This document shows positions 52,643-60,676 of a stretch of 64,000 nt of DNA, in pieces. Location: the NCBI GenBank assembly GCA_040757715.1, contig JBFLWS010000007.1, positions 62,001-126,000 of the forward strand, read 5' to 3'. How positions within the stretch are numbered: position 1 is the stretch's first letter; each line of letters opens with the position of its first letter. The position numbers were made by a program, and so were the translations under genes. The DNA comes from CAIMFV01 sp040757715 (lineage in GTDB: Bacteria > Pseudomonadota > Alphaproteobacteria > Caulobacterales > Caulobacteraceae). Below the pieces are notes generated by a model. It was not told where the DNA came from, searched no databases, and saw nothing but the letters and a program-made list of their open reading frames with translations.

Positions 52643-53895
52643 TGGTCGCGGGCCCCATAGGTGAGGAAGATGCGCATCGCGGCGCGCTCGGCGTCGGTAT
52701 CGCGGTCGAGAAGGTCGAGGCGCGCCTCGGCGAGCGCCATCTCGGCCTGTAGGGCGTCGTTGAGCGATCCGCTCGCGGCGGCGTAACGGGCGCGCTCCAG
52801 CTCGGCCTGACGCGCCGCCAAGGGCACGAGCAGGGTCCGCGCGCGTTCCGCCTTGCTGCTCAAGGCGTCGAGCTCGGCCAGGTCAGCGTCGAGGTCGGCG
52901 CGAAGCTCTCGATGCATGGCGAGTTGATCCGCTCGGGCGCCGGCGGCGGCTTCGGATTTGGCGGCGATGATCGGGTCCTGGCGCGTGGCCTGGAACAGCG
53001 GCAGGCTCACGGTCGCCGCCACGGTGACGAGGTCTCCCCAACGCGCATCGCGCTTGCCATAGCCGAGTTCCCAACTCCAATCGGGATGAACCGAGGCCTT
53101 GGCCGTCGCATAGTCCGCGTCCGCCTGGCGGGCCGCAGCGGCGGCCAGCAGAAAAGCCGGCAATTGGTCGAGATTGGCGCGCAGGGCCACTGCGTCGATG
53201 ACGACCTTCGGCGGGGCGCCGATCGCGTCCGCTTCGTCGTCGCCCGTCCAACGCGCCAAGTCCGCGCGGGCCTTGGCGAGTTCGGCCTTCACCGTGGCGA
53301 GGCGGTCCGTCAGGCGCGCCGTGAGCTGATCCGGCTCAAGGGCCTGGGCCGGCGCGGCGCCGCCGCTGGCCAACTGCGCCGGCGCGGTCTTGCGCATGAG
53401 CGCGATAGTCCGGGCCACCGCGTCCAGCGCTTCGATCCTGCGATGGGCCCTCGCCACATCCGTCCAGGCCAGAGCGGTCGCCAGGCGAACCGTGCGCAGC
53501 TCCGCTGTCGCCTTGGCCTCGGCGAGGCTGATATCAGCGCCGGCGCGTTGGCGCTCGGCGCGCCGGCGTTGGCTGCTCGGCACGTCCTGCATGAGGCCGA
53601 CCGTGGCCTCGGTCATGGGTTCAAGGCCGAACCGGCCGGCGGGCGGACCGCTGATCGGGAAGCTTTCAAGGCCGACGCGCAGCCTGGGGTCCGGCAAGCG
53701 CCCCGCCGCGCGGGACGCCGACTTGGCGGCGGCGAGGTCGTGCTGGCGGGCGCTGAGACCGGGGGCTTGGCGCTCGGCGAGGCTCAGCGCCTCGGCGAAG
53801 TCGAGGTTGGCGGCGCGCGCGACCATGGGCGGCGTCGACAAGAGGAGGGCGGCGAGCCCGGCGCCCAGCGGGGCCATGCTCAGTCGGGCAGTCAT
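52639..53895 (-). CDS. cusC: Outer-membrane efflux channel of the Cus system (CusC/TolC family)
   Basis: A 418-residue TolC-type channel. A signal peptide (1-28) is followed by repeated alpha-helical hairpins: LDFAEALSLAERQAPGLSARQHDLAAAK and DPRLRVGLESFPISGPPAGRF open the first repeat, and DWSWELGYGKRDARWGDLVTVAATVSLPLF the second. It delivers metal across the outer membrane. ATG 53895 was chosen because the signal peptide begins there and a GGAG lies about 9 bp upstream. First gene of cusCBAF, 102 bp after the Cys-rich gene. Confidence 0.92.
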   Translation of the reverse strand: MTARLSMAPLGAGLAALLLSTPPMVARAANLDFAEALSLAERQAPGLSARQHDLAAAKSASRAAGRLPDPRLRVGLESFPISGPPAGRFGLEPMTEATVGLMQDVPSSQRRRAERQRAGADISLAEAKATAELRTVRLATALAWTDVARAHRRIEALDAVARTIALMRKTAPAQLASGGAAPAQALEPDQLTARLTDRLATVKAELAKARADLARWTGDDEADAIGAPPKVVIDAVALRANLDQLPAFLLAAAAARQADADYATAKASVHPDWSWELGYGKRDARWGDLVTVAATVSLPLFQATRQDPIIAAKSEAAAGARADQLAMHRELRADLDADLAELDALSSKAERARTLLVPLAARQAELERARYAAASGSLNDALQAEMALAEARLDLLDRDTDAERAAMRIFLTYGARDQ

Positions 53896-53997
53896 GACAG
53901 GTGTCTCCAAAGAGGATCGCCAGGCGTCGGCGCAGGACCGACGGCGCGCGTCGCAACGGCGGCGCACGGGAGGCGTCAGACCGTACGGTCGACGCGA

Positions 53998-54429
53998 CTA
54001 GGCGAAAGCTCTTGGAGGTCGATCAGGACTTGGCGGCGATCGACCCACCGCCGGCGTATCAGCAGCCGGTTGCTCGGGGCGGTTTAGGCGTGCGATCGGC
54101 TGGTAGGTCTGGGTGGTCGCCAGCAGCGGGACGGAAATCCCGCAGCAGGCCATGGCGCAGGTCTTGCCGCAATCACCGGCCTTGGGGGCGCCGGCCGGAG
54201 CCTTGTGTGCGCCAGCTTGGTCGGCAGCGGGCGCATCATCGTCGCAGCAGGCGTGATCATCGGCCATGGCCGACATCTCCGCGCTCACCGCCATGGTCGA
54301 TGCCATATTCGCCATTTGCGCGAGATCCATGCCGCCCTCAGGGCAAGCCGGCCGCGCGCTCGCGCCTACGGGGCCGAGCAGTAGACCGATCACGGCGGTT
54401 ATGGCCAGCAGCAGTCGCATATGCGTCAT
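53998..54429 (-). CDS. Secreted Cys/His/Met-rich protein at the copper locus
   Basis: A protein of 140-143 residues (ATG 54429 or 54420). The signal peptide (LLLAITAVIGLLLGPVGASA) is followed by a Met-rich stretch (GGMDLAQMANMASTMA), HACCDDDA and, further on, CGKTCAMACCGI. The C-terminal third is Pro-rich and likely unstructured. No family is recognised, but composition and position (between copA and cusC) make periplasmic copper/silver binding or delivery very likely. Two ATG codons 9 bp apart leave the start open. Confidence 0.75.
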   Translation of the reverse strand: MTHMRLLLAITAVIGLLLGPVGASARPACPEGGMDLAQMANMASTMAVSAEMSAMADDHACCDDDAPAADQAGAHKAPAGAPKAGDCGKTCAMACCGISVPLLATTQTYQPIARLNRPEQPAADTPAVGRSPPSPDRPPRAFA

Positions 54430-54584
54430 ATAGCGCGGAATAGGACGGATCGCATCCGAAACCGCGGCATATGACCACCGCTTGTCCATTCGCGGGTTGA
54501 GAGAGGTCAACACCCCATCGCACAATCGGCGCAGAGTTGTGTAGCTCGTCCTGGCGGATTTGCGTCCACAAAGTGTGAGGTCCA
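54430..54584. promoter_or_regulatory. Divergent promoter region of the copper locus
   Basis: This 155-bp gap separates the Cys-rich gene (minus) from copA (plus) and should carry both promoters. CGGATCGCATCCG (54446-54458) is a short dyad with 5-bp arms. CACAA and TTGTG arms flank a further 12 bp near 54525. I see no CueR-type dyad and no metal regulator gene in the window. Confidence 0.35.
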
Positions 54585-56771
54585 ATGACGTGCGATCACC
54601 ATCAGCACCCCGCGCACCATCATCACGCCGCCGCTGACGTGAAAACCCCGCCGGCCGCAGCGGGCGTCCTCTACACCTGTCCGATGCACCCGCAGATCCG
54701 CCAGGCCGGCCCGGGGCTTTGCCCCATCTGCGGCATGGCGCTTGAGCCCCTGCATCCGGCCGAGGCGACGGGCTCCAGCGCTGAACTTCGCGACATGAGC
54801 CGGCGGTTCTGGATCGGCCTTGTCCTGGCGGTTCCCGTGTTTGCGCTGGAGATGGGCGGCCATCTTGGCGGCCTCGTGATGATCAGCAGCAGCCTCTCGA
54901 CCTGGATTCAACTCATTCTGGCGACGCCGGTGGTGCTGTGGGCGGGCTGGCCGTTCTTCCAGCGCGGTTGGGCCTCGCTCATCTCGCGTCGCCTCAACAT
55001 GTTCACCCTCATCGCCATGGGCGTCGGCGCGGCCTGGCTCTACAGCATGGTGGCCGCCCTCGCGCCCGGCCTCTTCCCGTCGGCCTTTCGCGATCGCATG
55101 GGCGAGGTTCCGGTCTACTTCGAGGCCGCGGCCGTAATCACCGTCCTGGTGTTGCTGGGCCAGGTGCTGGAGCTGCGGGCGCGCGAACGCACCTCCGGCG
55201 CCATCAAGGCCTTGCTGGACCTTGCGCCCAAGACCGCGCGTCGGGTGCGGGCGGATGGCGAGGACGAAGAGGTGAAGCTGGATGAGATCCACGTCGGCGA
55301 TCGCTTGCGCGTGCGCCCCGGCGAAAAAGTCCCCGTGGACGGCGAGGTGCTGGAGGGGCGGGTCTCCATCGATGAATCCCTGGTCACCGGCGAGTCCATG
55401 CCGGTGACCAAAGAACCCGGCGCCAAGGTCATCGCCGGGTCTGTCAACAAGACCGGTTCCTTCGTCATGCGCGCCGACAAGGTGGGGGCCGACACCCTGC
55501 TCGCCCGCATCGTTCAGATGGTGGCGGAGGCGCAGAGGAGCCGCGCGCCGATCCAGCGCATGGCCGATAAGGTCGCCGGCTGGTTCGTACCCGCCGTGAT
55601 CGCCGCGGCGCTTCTCGCGGCCGCGGTGTGGGCGAGCGTGGGGCCCGAGCCGCGCTTCACCTACGCCATGGTCGCCGCCGTGTCGGTGCTGATCATCGCC
55701 TGTCCCTGCGCGCTGGGGCTTGCGACTCCGATGTCGATCATGGTGGGCGTCGGGCGGGGAGCTCAGGCCGGGGTGCTGATCAAGAACGCCGAAGCTTTGG
55801 AGCGCTTCGAGAAGATCGACACGCTGGTGGTCGACAAGACCGGGACCCTCACCGAGGGGCGTCCCGCGGTGGTGGCGATGGAAACCGCGCCTGGGGTGGA
55901 GGAGGCTGAGACGCTGCGCCTCGCCGCCAGCCTGGAGCGCGGCAGCGAGCACCCCCTGGCCGAGGCTATCGTGCGGGAAGCCAAGGCGCGCGGCCTTGCC
56001 CTGTCAGAGGCCTCGGCGTTCGACTCGCCCATCGGCAAGGGCGTGCTGGGCGTGGTCGACGGGCAGCGCGTGGCGCTCGGCGGCGCCCGCATGATGGCTG
56101 ACGAGGGCGTTGATGTGGCGCCGCTAAAGGCGACGGCGGAGCGGTTGGGGGCCGAGGGAACCACCGCCGTCTTCATCGCTATCGACGACCGGCTTGCAGG
56201 CGTCTTCGGCATCGCCGATCCGATCAAGCCCACCACGCCCGCCGCGGTGAAAGCGCTCCAGGCCGAGGGCGTGCGGCTGGTCATGATGACCGGGGACAAC
56301 CGCGCGACGGCCCTGGCGGTGGCGCGCCGGCTCAACATCGCCGAGGTCGAGGCGGAGGTGCTGCCGGAGGACAAGGCCAAGGTGGTGCAGAAGCTTCGCG
56401 CGGCGGGGCGGTCCGTGGCCATGGCCGGCGACGGCGTCAACGACGCCCCGGCGCTGGCGGCGGCCGAGGTCGGGATCGCCATGGGCGCCGGCGCCGATGT
56501 GGCGATCGAGAGCGCCGGCGTGACCCTGCTCCAGGGCGACCTGGAGGGTCTGGTGCGCGCCCGCCGACTGTCCCGCGCGGTGATGCGCAACATCCGCCAG
56601 AACCTGTTCTTCGCCTTTGTCTACAACGCTGCTGGCGTTCCCATCGCCGCGGGGGCGCTCTACCCGGCGCTCAAGCTCATGCTGTCGCCGGAAATCGCCG
56701 CCGCCGCCATGGCGCTCTCCTCGGTGAGCGTGATCAGCAACGCCTTGCGGCTTCGCTGGGTGCGGTTGTGA
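54585..56771 (+). CDS. copA: Copper/silver-exporting P1B-type ATPase without HMA domain
   Basis: A 728-residue P-type ATPase pumping Cu(I)/Ag(I) to the periplasm. In place of the usual N-terminal HMA domains it has a His-rich start (CDHHQHPAHHHH) and a YHS-like metal-binding segment (YTCPMHPQIRQAGPGLCPICGMALEP). The membrane metal site is IIACPCALGLATP, the phosphorylation site VVDKTGTLTEG, the nucleotide domain has SEHPLAEAIV, and GDGVNDAPALAAAEVG closes the hinge. It diverges from the cus operon; the start ATG 54585 overlaps no other gene. Confidence 0.95.
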   Translation: MTCDHHQHPAHHHHAAADVKTPPAAAGVLYTCPMHPQIRQAGPGLCPICGMALEPLHPAEATGSSAELRDMSRRFWIGLVLAVPVFALEMGGHLGGLVMISSSLSTWIQLILATPVVLWAGWPFFQRGWASLISRRLNMFTLIAMGVGAAWLYSMVAALAPGLFPSAFRDRMGEVPVYFEAAAVITVLVLLGQVLELRARERTSGAIKALLDLAPKTARRVRADGEDEEVKLDEIHVGDRLRVRPGEKVPVDGEVLEGRVSIDESLVTGESMPVTKEPGAKVIAGSVNKTGSFVMRADKVGADTLLARIVQMVAEAQRSRAPIQRMADKVAGWFVPAVIAAALLAAAVWASVGPEPRFTYAMVAAVSVLIIACPCALGLATPMSIMVGVGRGAQAGVLIKNAEALERFEKIDTLVVDKTGTLTEGRPAVVAMETAPGVEEAETLRLAASLERGSEHPLAEAIVREAKARGLALSEASAFDSPIGKGVLGVVDGQRVALGGARMMADEGVDVAPLKATAERLGAEGTTAVFIAIDDRLAGVFGIADPIKPTTPAAVKALQAEGVRLVMMTGDNRATALAVARRLNIAEVEAEVLPEDKAKVVQKLRAAGRSVAMAGDGVNDAPALAAAEVGIAMGAGADVAIESAGVTLLQGDLEGLVRARRLSRAVMRNIRQNLFFAFVYNAAGVPIAAGALYPALKLMLSPEIAAAAMALSSVSVISNALRLRWVRL

Positions 56772-56847
56772 GGCGCCAAGTCGACGCTTGCCTTTGGCTC
56801 CGAGTGTAACAATCGTAAGTGCATTGGGCGGGCGCCCCAATCGGAGA

Positions 56848-56940
56848 TTATGCGATAAATCACATAAAACGCGTTTATGTCGAATTTCATATAAGTTGCA
56901 AATATGTGAGTAATCGCATAAGACTCTCATATGCGAATTA
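56848..56940. promoter_or_regulatory. AT-rich operator region of hipBA with stacked palindromes
   Basis: Between copA and hipB lies an AT-rich stretch full of dyads. CGCATA/TATGCG (56915-56920/56930-56935) flank AGACTCTCA. ACATAAA/TTTATGT (56862-56868/56874-56880) flank ACGCG. TTATGCGAT (56848-56856) and ATCGCATAA (56913-56921) form a wider inverted pair. The spacing and number suit HipB dimers binding cooperatively. GACTC (56922-56926), a GANTC methylation site, sits in the spacer of the hipB-proximal dyad. Confidence 0.65.
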
Positions 56941-56958
56941 CGGCATAGATAGGAGGCG

Positions 56959-57216
56959 ATGGTGTCAGAGGCGCTTGCGCGCTCCGCCAATCAGGTCGGA
57001 CAGCTCATTCGCAGATTTCGCCAGGCGCGAGGCCTGACCCAGACCGAGCTTGCCGCGTTGGCGGGGCAGCGGCAGGAAATGATCTCCAAGATCGAGACCG
57101 GCCATGGCGGCGTAAAACTTGACACGCTGTTCGATGTGTTGGCGGCGCTTGGGCTCGAAATATCGCTGGGGCCGCGTCGCCAGAGCTCGTCTGCCGACAT
57201 CGAAGAGCTCTTCTGA
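56959..57216 (+). CDS. hipB: HipB-like antitoxin (Xre-type HTH)
   Basis: An 85-residue DNA-binding protein. The helix-turn-helix is LIRRFRQARGLTQTELAALAGQRQEMISKIETG (about residues 15-47), and a short C-terminal tail (SADIEELF) can lie along HipA. It represses hipBA and neutralises HipA. The AGGAGG at 56951-56956 is only 2 bp from ATG 56959; GTG 56962 in the same frame has better spacing and may be the real start. Its TGA overlaps the hipA ATG. Confidence 0.9.
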   Translation: MVSEALARSANQVGQLIRRFRQARGLTQTELAALAGQRQEMISKIETGHGGVKLDTLFDVLAALGLEISLGPRRQSSSADIEELF

Positions 57217-58541
57217 TGCCGCGGCGTCGAGCCCATACCCCCCTAAGGGTGCTGATCAACAATCGTCCCTGTGGCCGGCTTGAGAAACACACGAGCGGCG
57301 CGATCAGCTTCCAATACGACCCCGACTGGCTGGATTGGTCGTCATCCTTTCCGATCTCTCTCTCCCTACCTTTGCAGGCGGCGGCGTGGCGCGGCGAGGC
57401 TGTGGCGTCGGTGTTCGACAATCTATTGCCCGACAGCTTCCATGTGCGGCGGCAGATCGCCGAGCGCACTGGGGCGCAAGGGGCGGACGCCTATAGTCTG
57501 CTGGAACAGATCGGGCGCGACTGCATTGGCGCGATGCAGCTCTTGCCCGAGGGGGAGCCGGTGGATGCTCCACAAGCCATCCGGGGAACATCGATCAGCG
57601 ACGACGAGATCGAGCGCCTGTTGGCCAATCTGGGCCGCGCGCCCTTAGGTCTTGATCCTGAGCGCGAGTTTCGCATCTCGGTGGCCGGCGCTCAGGAAAA
57701 GACCGCGCTGCTTCGCCACCAGGGACAATGGATGCAGCCGATTGGGACCACTCCGACCACGCACATCCTCAAACCCCAGATCGGTGAAATCCATACGTCG
57801 TCAGGGCTGATCGACCTCAGCGACAGCGTCGAGAACGAGCATTATTGTCTCGCCGTGCTTGAGCAGTTCGGCCTGCCCGTAGCGCGGACTGAAATCACCA
57901 CTTTCGGCGCTCGCAAGGTGCTGGTGGTCGAGCGATTTGACCGGATCCGCCGTGACGATCGACTGATCCGCCTACCCCAGGAAGATTTCTGCCAGGCGCT
58001 ATCAGTTCCCTCCAGTCGCAAATATCAGAAGGACGGCGGCCCAGACGCGGTCAACACCCTCAAAAAGTTGCAAGAGAGCGATGATCCGTTGACGGATCAG
58101 GCCAGATTCCTCAAGGCCCAGATCGTGTTCTGGCTGATCGGGGCGACCGATGGCCACGCCAAGAACTTCAGCATATTCTTGAGGCCCGGCGGGCGCTTTG
58201 CTCTTACGCCTTTCTACGACGTGTTGAGCGCCCAGCCGGCATTCGACGCCAAACGTATTCCGCACAAGCATTTCACCTTGGCCATGTCGGCCGGCGCGAG
58301 CAGCCACTACAAAATCTTGGACGTTCACGGACGACACTTCGTCGAAACCGCCAAGGCCGCCGGTCTCGGTCCGGCCGTCGTCCGCCGCGTCGTCGAGGAA
58401 GTGTCAGAGGAAGCGCCGAAGGCTGCCGACGAAGCTCTCAAGGCGATGCCAGCGAATTTCCCTGGGGCGATCCACGCCTCAATCGCCAAAGCCGTGGACA
58501 CTCGACTGGCAAAACTAAAGAGCGCTTGGGACGCGCTTTAG
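57216..58541 (+). CDS. hipA: HipA-family serine/threonine kinase toxin
   Basis: A 441-residue HipA-type kinase. The N-terminal couple-HipA domain has LRVLINNRPCGRLEKHTSGAISFQYDPDWL and NLLPDSFHVRRQIAER. The loop with the autophosphorylated Ser is ISVAGAQEKTALL, the catalytic loop GATDGHAKNFSIFL with Asp and Asn, and the metal-binding Asp is in FYDVLSA. All key residues are present, so it looks intact. E. coli HipA phosphorylates glutamyl-tRNA synthetase and triggers dormancy; other HipAs have other targets. Translationally coupled to hipB. Its last 27 bp overlap the integrase stub on the other strand. Confidence 0.93.
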   Translation: MPRRRAHTPLRVLINNRPCGRLEKHTSGAISFQYDPDWLDWSSSFPISLSLPLQAAAWRGEAVASVFDNLLPDSFHVRRQIAERTGAQGADAYSLLEQIGRDCIGAMQLLPEGEPVDAPQAIRGTSISDDEIERLLANLGRAPLGLDPEREFRISVAGAQEKTALLRHQGQWMQPIGTTPTTHILKPQIGEIHTSSGLIDLSDSVENEHYCLAVLEQFGLPVARTEITTFGARKVLVVERFDRIRRDDRLIRLPQEDFCQALSVPSSRKYQKDGGPDAVNTLKKLQESDDPLTDQARFLKAQIVFWLIGATDGHAKNFSIFLRPGGRFALTPFYDVLSAQPAFDAKRIPHKHFTLAMSAGASSHYKILDVHGRHFVETAKAAGLGPAVVRRVVEEVSEEAPKAADEALKAMPANFPGAIHASIAKAVDTRLAKLKSAWDAL

Positions 58542-58811
58542 GGCCGCCGCCTTTCGCTTCTCCACCGAAGGATCTTCGCCCTTGGCCAGAGCGCTCTTCG
58601 CTTCGGCCCGTTTCTCGCGCGCCTCCTTCAGGCCGACGGTCGGATAGGCGCCCAAGGAAAGGAGCTTCTCTTTGCCGAGGTGGCGATATTTCAGCCGCCA
58701 CAGTTTGCCGCCATTGGGGGAATTGAAGAGATGAAGCTCTTCGCTGTCAAAGAGCTTTTGCGGCTTGTCGCTGGGCCTTGCGTTGCGGATCGCTGCGTCG
58801 GTCAGAGCCAT
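58515..58811 (-). pseudogene. 5' stub of a P4-type tyrosine recombinase (integrase)
   Basis: About 98 residues matching only the N-terminal arm-binding (DUF4102) domain of P4/CP4-57-type integrases: MALTDAAIRNARPSDKPQKLF, NGGKLWRLKYRHLGKEKLLSLGAYP and AREKRAEAKSALAKGEDPS. Full-length members are about 400 residues, so the catalytic core is missing and the frame ends next to hipA. The start faces the 3' end of tRNA-Leu 163 bp away, the usual arrangement of an integrated island. The truncation appears to be a deletion joining the stub to the hipBA end. Dyads such as GGGGGTA/TACCCCC lie in between. Confidence 0.85.
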
Positions 58812-58973
58812 GGGAGTATCGCTCCTGGGGGTATGGACAGATACCACCAATCGTACCCCCAACGCCCGCGAATACCCCCGGACACAGGTGACCCCTGGTG
58901 GCTCTCTACCACCAGAATCTACCTGATTTTATTGGATTTTACAGACATTCCCGGTCGCGTGCGAACCGGGAAA

Positions 58974-59059
58974 TGGTGCCCAGGAGAGGACTCGAACCTC
59001 CACGGCTATTAACCACTGGTACCTGAAACCAGCGCGTCTACCAATTCCGCCACCTGGGC
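58974..59059 (-). tRNA. tRNA-Leu (anticodon CAG)
   Basis: An 86-nt class II tRNA on the minus strand including an encoded CCA. The acceptor stem GCCCAGG/CCTGGGC, D-loop with GGTAGACGC, anticodon stem CTGGT/ACCAG with loop TTCAGGT (CAG), long variable arm and T-arm GGTTCGAGTCC are all present. It is the likely attachment target of the neighbouring integrase. Confidence 0.96.
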
Positions 59060-59212
59060 CCCGGTCATCTGGGCCGCCATAGACGGTCCAAAAGCAGGAG
59101 GCGCGTTCCTTAGGGCGCCGGCCCTTTGCGGTCAACCGGAAACTCAGCCTGCGCCGCGCCTCGCCTTGCCGTCTTATCATCGCCCGCCAATCGGGCTATC
59201 AACGCCCGGCGC

Positions 59213-59289
59213 GGCCCGGTAGCTCAGCAGGATAGAGCAGTGGTTTCCTAAACCAGAGGTCGGAGGTTCGAGTCCTCTCCGGGCCGCCA
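59213..59289 (+). tRNA. tRNA-Arg (anticodon CCT)
   Basis: A 77-nt tRNA on the plus strand including an encoded CCA. Acceptor stem GGCCCGG/CCGGGCC, D-arm AGCTCAGCAGGATAGAGC, anticodon stem TGGTT/AACCA with loop TCCTAAA-type (CCT), T-arm GGAGGTTCGAGTCCTCT. It decodes AGG. Confidence 0.95.
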
Positions 59290-59367
59290 GAAAACACATA
59301 AAATACATATATTTACATGCTCGCGGCGCTCGCGATCCGCCGCTTGAAATGGGAACAAAACGCATCT

Positions 59368-59409
59368 TTTCGGGACTCCTGTGCGCAAAAGTCCCGAAAT
59401 AGTCCCGAA
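59368..59409. repeat. Inverted and direct CGGGACT repeats downstream of tRNA-Arg
   Basis: TTTCGGGACT (59368-59377) is mirrored by AGTCCCGAAA (59390-59399), and a second direct copy AGTCCCGAA lies at 59401-59409. Three copies of a 7-bp core within 42 bp, 80 bp past a tRNA gene, resemble integrase arm-binding sites. The wider stretch 59290-59766 holds no convincing gene: AT-rich patches at 59290-59320 and 59600-59700, a perfect CTCGTACGAG palindrome at 59664-59673, and the terminator described next. Confidence 0.5.
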
Positions 59410-59492
59410 GCAAGTTCTCTAGACGTTCTGCACCGATGCCACCTTAGCCGCCGACAAAGCTACCTCGAAGCCCAAGCGCTAGCCCCAAAAAC

Positions 59493-59524
59493 AAAACCGC
59501 CCCGGCGCGGGCCGAGGCGGTTTT
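59493..59524. terminator. Bidirectional terminator hairpin
   Basis: AAAACCGCC (59493-59501) pairs perfectly with GGCGGTTTT (59516-59524) around a GC-rich 14-nt centre, giving A- and T-flanked ends on both strands. It could stop transcription from tRNA-Arg in one direction and anything from the right in the other. Confidence 0.7.
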
Positions 59525-59766
59525 GAAGCGTCAGTGCGAGCGGCGCTCGCAAGCGCTCAAGCGCCCGTCCCCCAGATGTCGACGACGAAGCGCAATCGGA
59601 AGACTCAATCGATCAACGATAACACGCGTATTGCGTTTATTAGAGATTGAGATATCAATACGTCTCGTACGAGTATTTACGATTTTTTCGTGATCTATCA
59701 GAGCCGATCGGCCTTGGGCCATCGGGTCGTCGTCGTTCATTTTCAACATCTTAGGGGGAATCGAAC

Positions 59767-60514
59767 ATGCAAGATTCGAGGACAGGACTATGCTTGGCCG
59801 TCATTCTGGCGAGCCAGGGGATGGCCAGCGCCGTGGCGCGGGCCGACGAGGCGGGCAAGAAGCCGACTGCGCCGCCGACTGCGCCGCAAGCGCCGATCAG
59901 GCCAAGTTGAAAACGTCGGTGGAGCAGAACACCAGCGACATCACCGACATCAAGAAGACGCTCGGGGATACGAGCGCGCTCCTGGAAAAGTACAAGCCCG
60001 CCAAGGCCGCCGACGACAAGGGCGCCGCTGACAAACCGCCGCCCAAGAAGCTGTTCGACTGCGGCGTGGTGTGGCCGGGCGCCAGTTGCGGCATCATCAT
60101 CGGGCCCTTGTCCAGCAACAGCAAGCGCGGCGTCACTGCGTCGGTGGTGAACAATCAGGTGCGGGTGAGCACAGACAGCTCCGCCAACGTCGCGGCCTTC
60201 GCCGAGGCGCACGCCTTCATCACCAACCGTCCGTGGCCAAAATGGATCAAGCAGGGCCCATTCGTGGCGGTGGGCTCGGCCACCAACAACGGCTTCTCCG
60301 CCGGGCTGGGCTGGGCTGGATGGTTGGGGTAAAACCGGCGCCGGACAACGGCACGCCGATCACCATTTCGCTGGGCTATATCTGGTCGCCCTATGTGAAG
60401 GTATTGGGCGATGGTCAGCACGCCAACCAACCCCTGCCGGCGGGCGAGACGGAGATCCGCTACAAGACCATCACCACTTCGGGCTGGCTGCTGGGCTTCG
60501 GCGTGTCGTTCTAG
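59767..60514 (+). pseudogene. Secreted protein gene broken by two frameshifts
   Basis: Three consecutive frames read as one protein. Frame one starts at ATG 59767 (GGGGGA before it) with a signal peptide (LCLAVILASQGMASAVARA) and a Lys/Pro/Thr-rich piece, stopping at 59908-59910. Frame two carries a coiled segment (LKTSVEQNTSDITDIKKTL) and the domain LFDCGVVWPGASCGIIIG to AVGSATNNGFSAGLGW. Frame three continues as VGVKPAPDNG, TISLGYIWSPYVKVLGDG and ends GWLLGFGVSF. A shift near 59900 and a second inside the (GGGCT)3 repeat at 60303-60317 are needed. Removing one GGGCT unit joins frames two and three exactly. Unknown family. Confidence 0.7.
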
Positions 60515-60676
60515 CCGCTTGCGCGCCGGCTGATCTGGAGGCGGTCGCCGTGGCGGCCGCCCCCTCTGGAGCCACGAAATGACCCGCCGAGGGGCGTGAC
60601 GGCGCCCCAATGTGGGGAAATCCTGCTCTGGTCCGCGTGGGCCGCCCTTAGGTCCGGCGCGGTGTTGGAGTCGCTC

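Noticed and set aside
58812..58973. Far attachment site (second tRNA-Leu 3' end copy) for the island
   Set aside because: I searched by eye between the copper locus and the tRNA and found no further copy of the tRNA 3' end, so no boundary is called.
59531..59749. 72-codon minus-strand frame in the gap after tRNA-Arg
   Set aside because: No ribosome-binding site, no motif, and it spans AT-rich regulatory-looking DNA.
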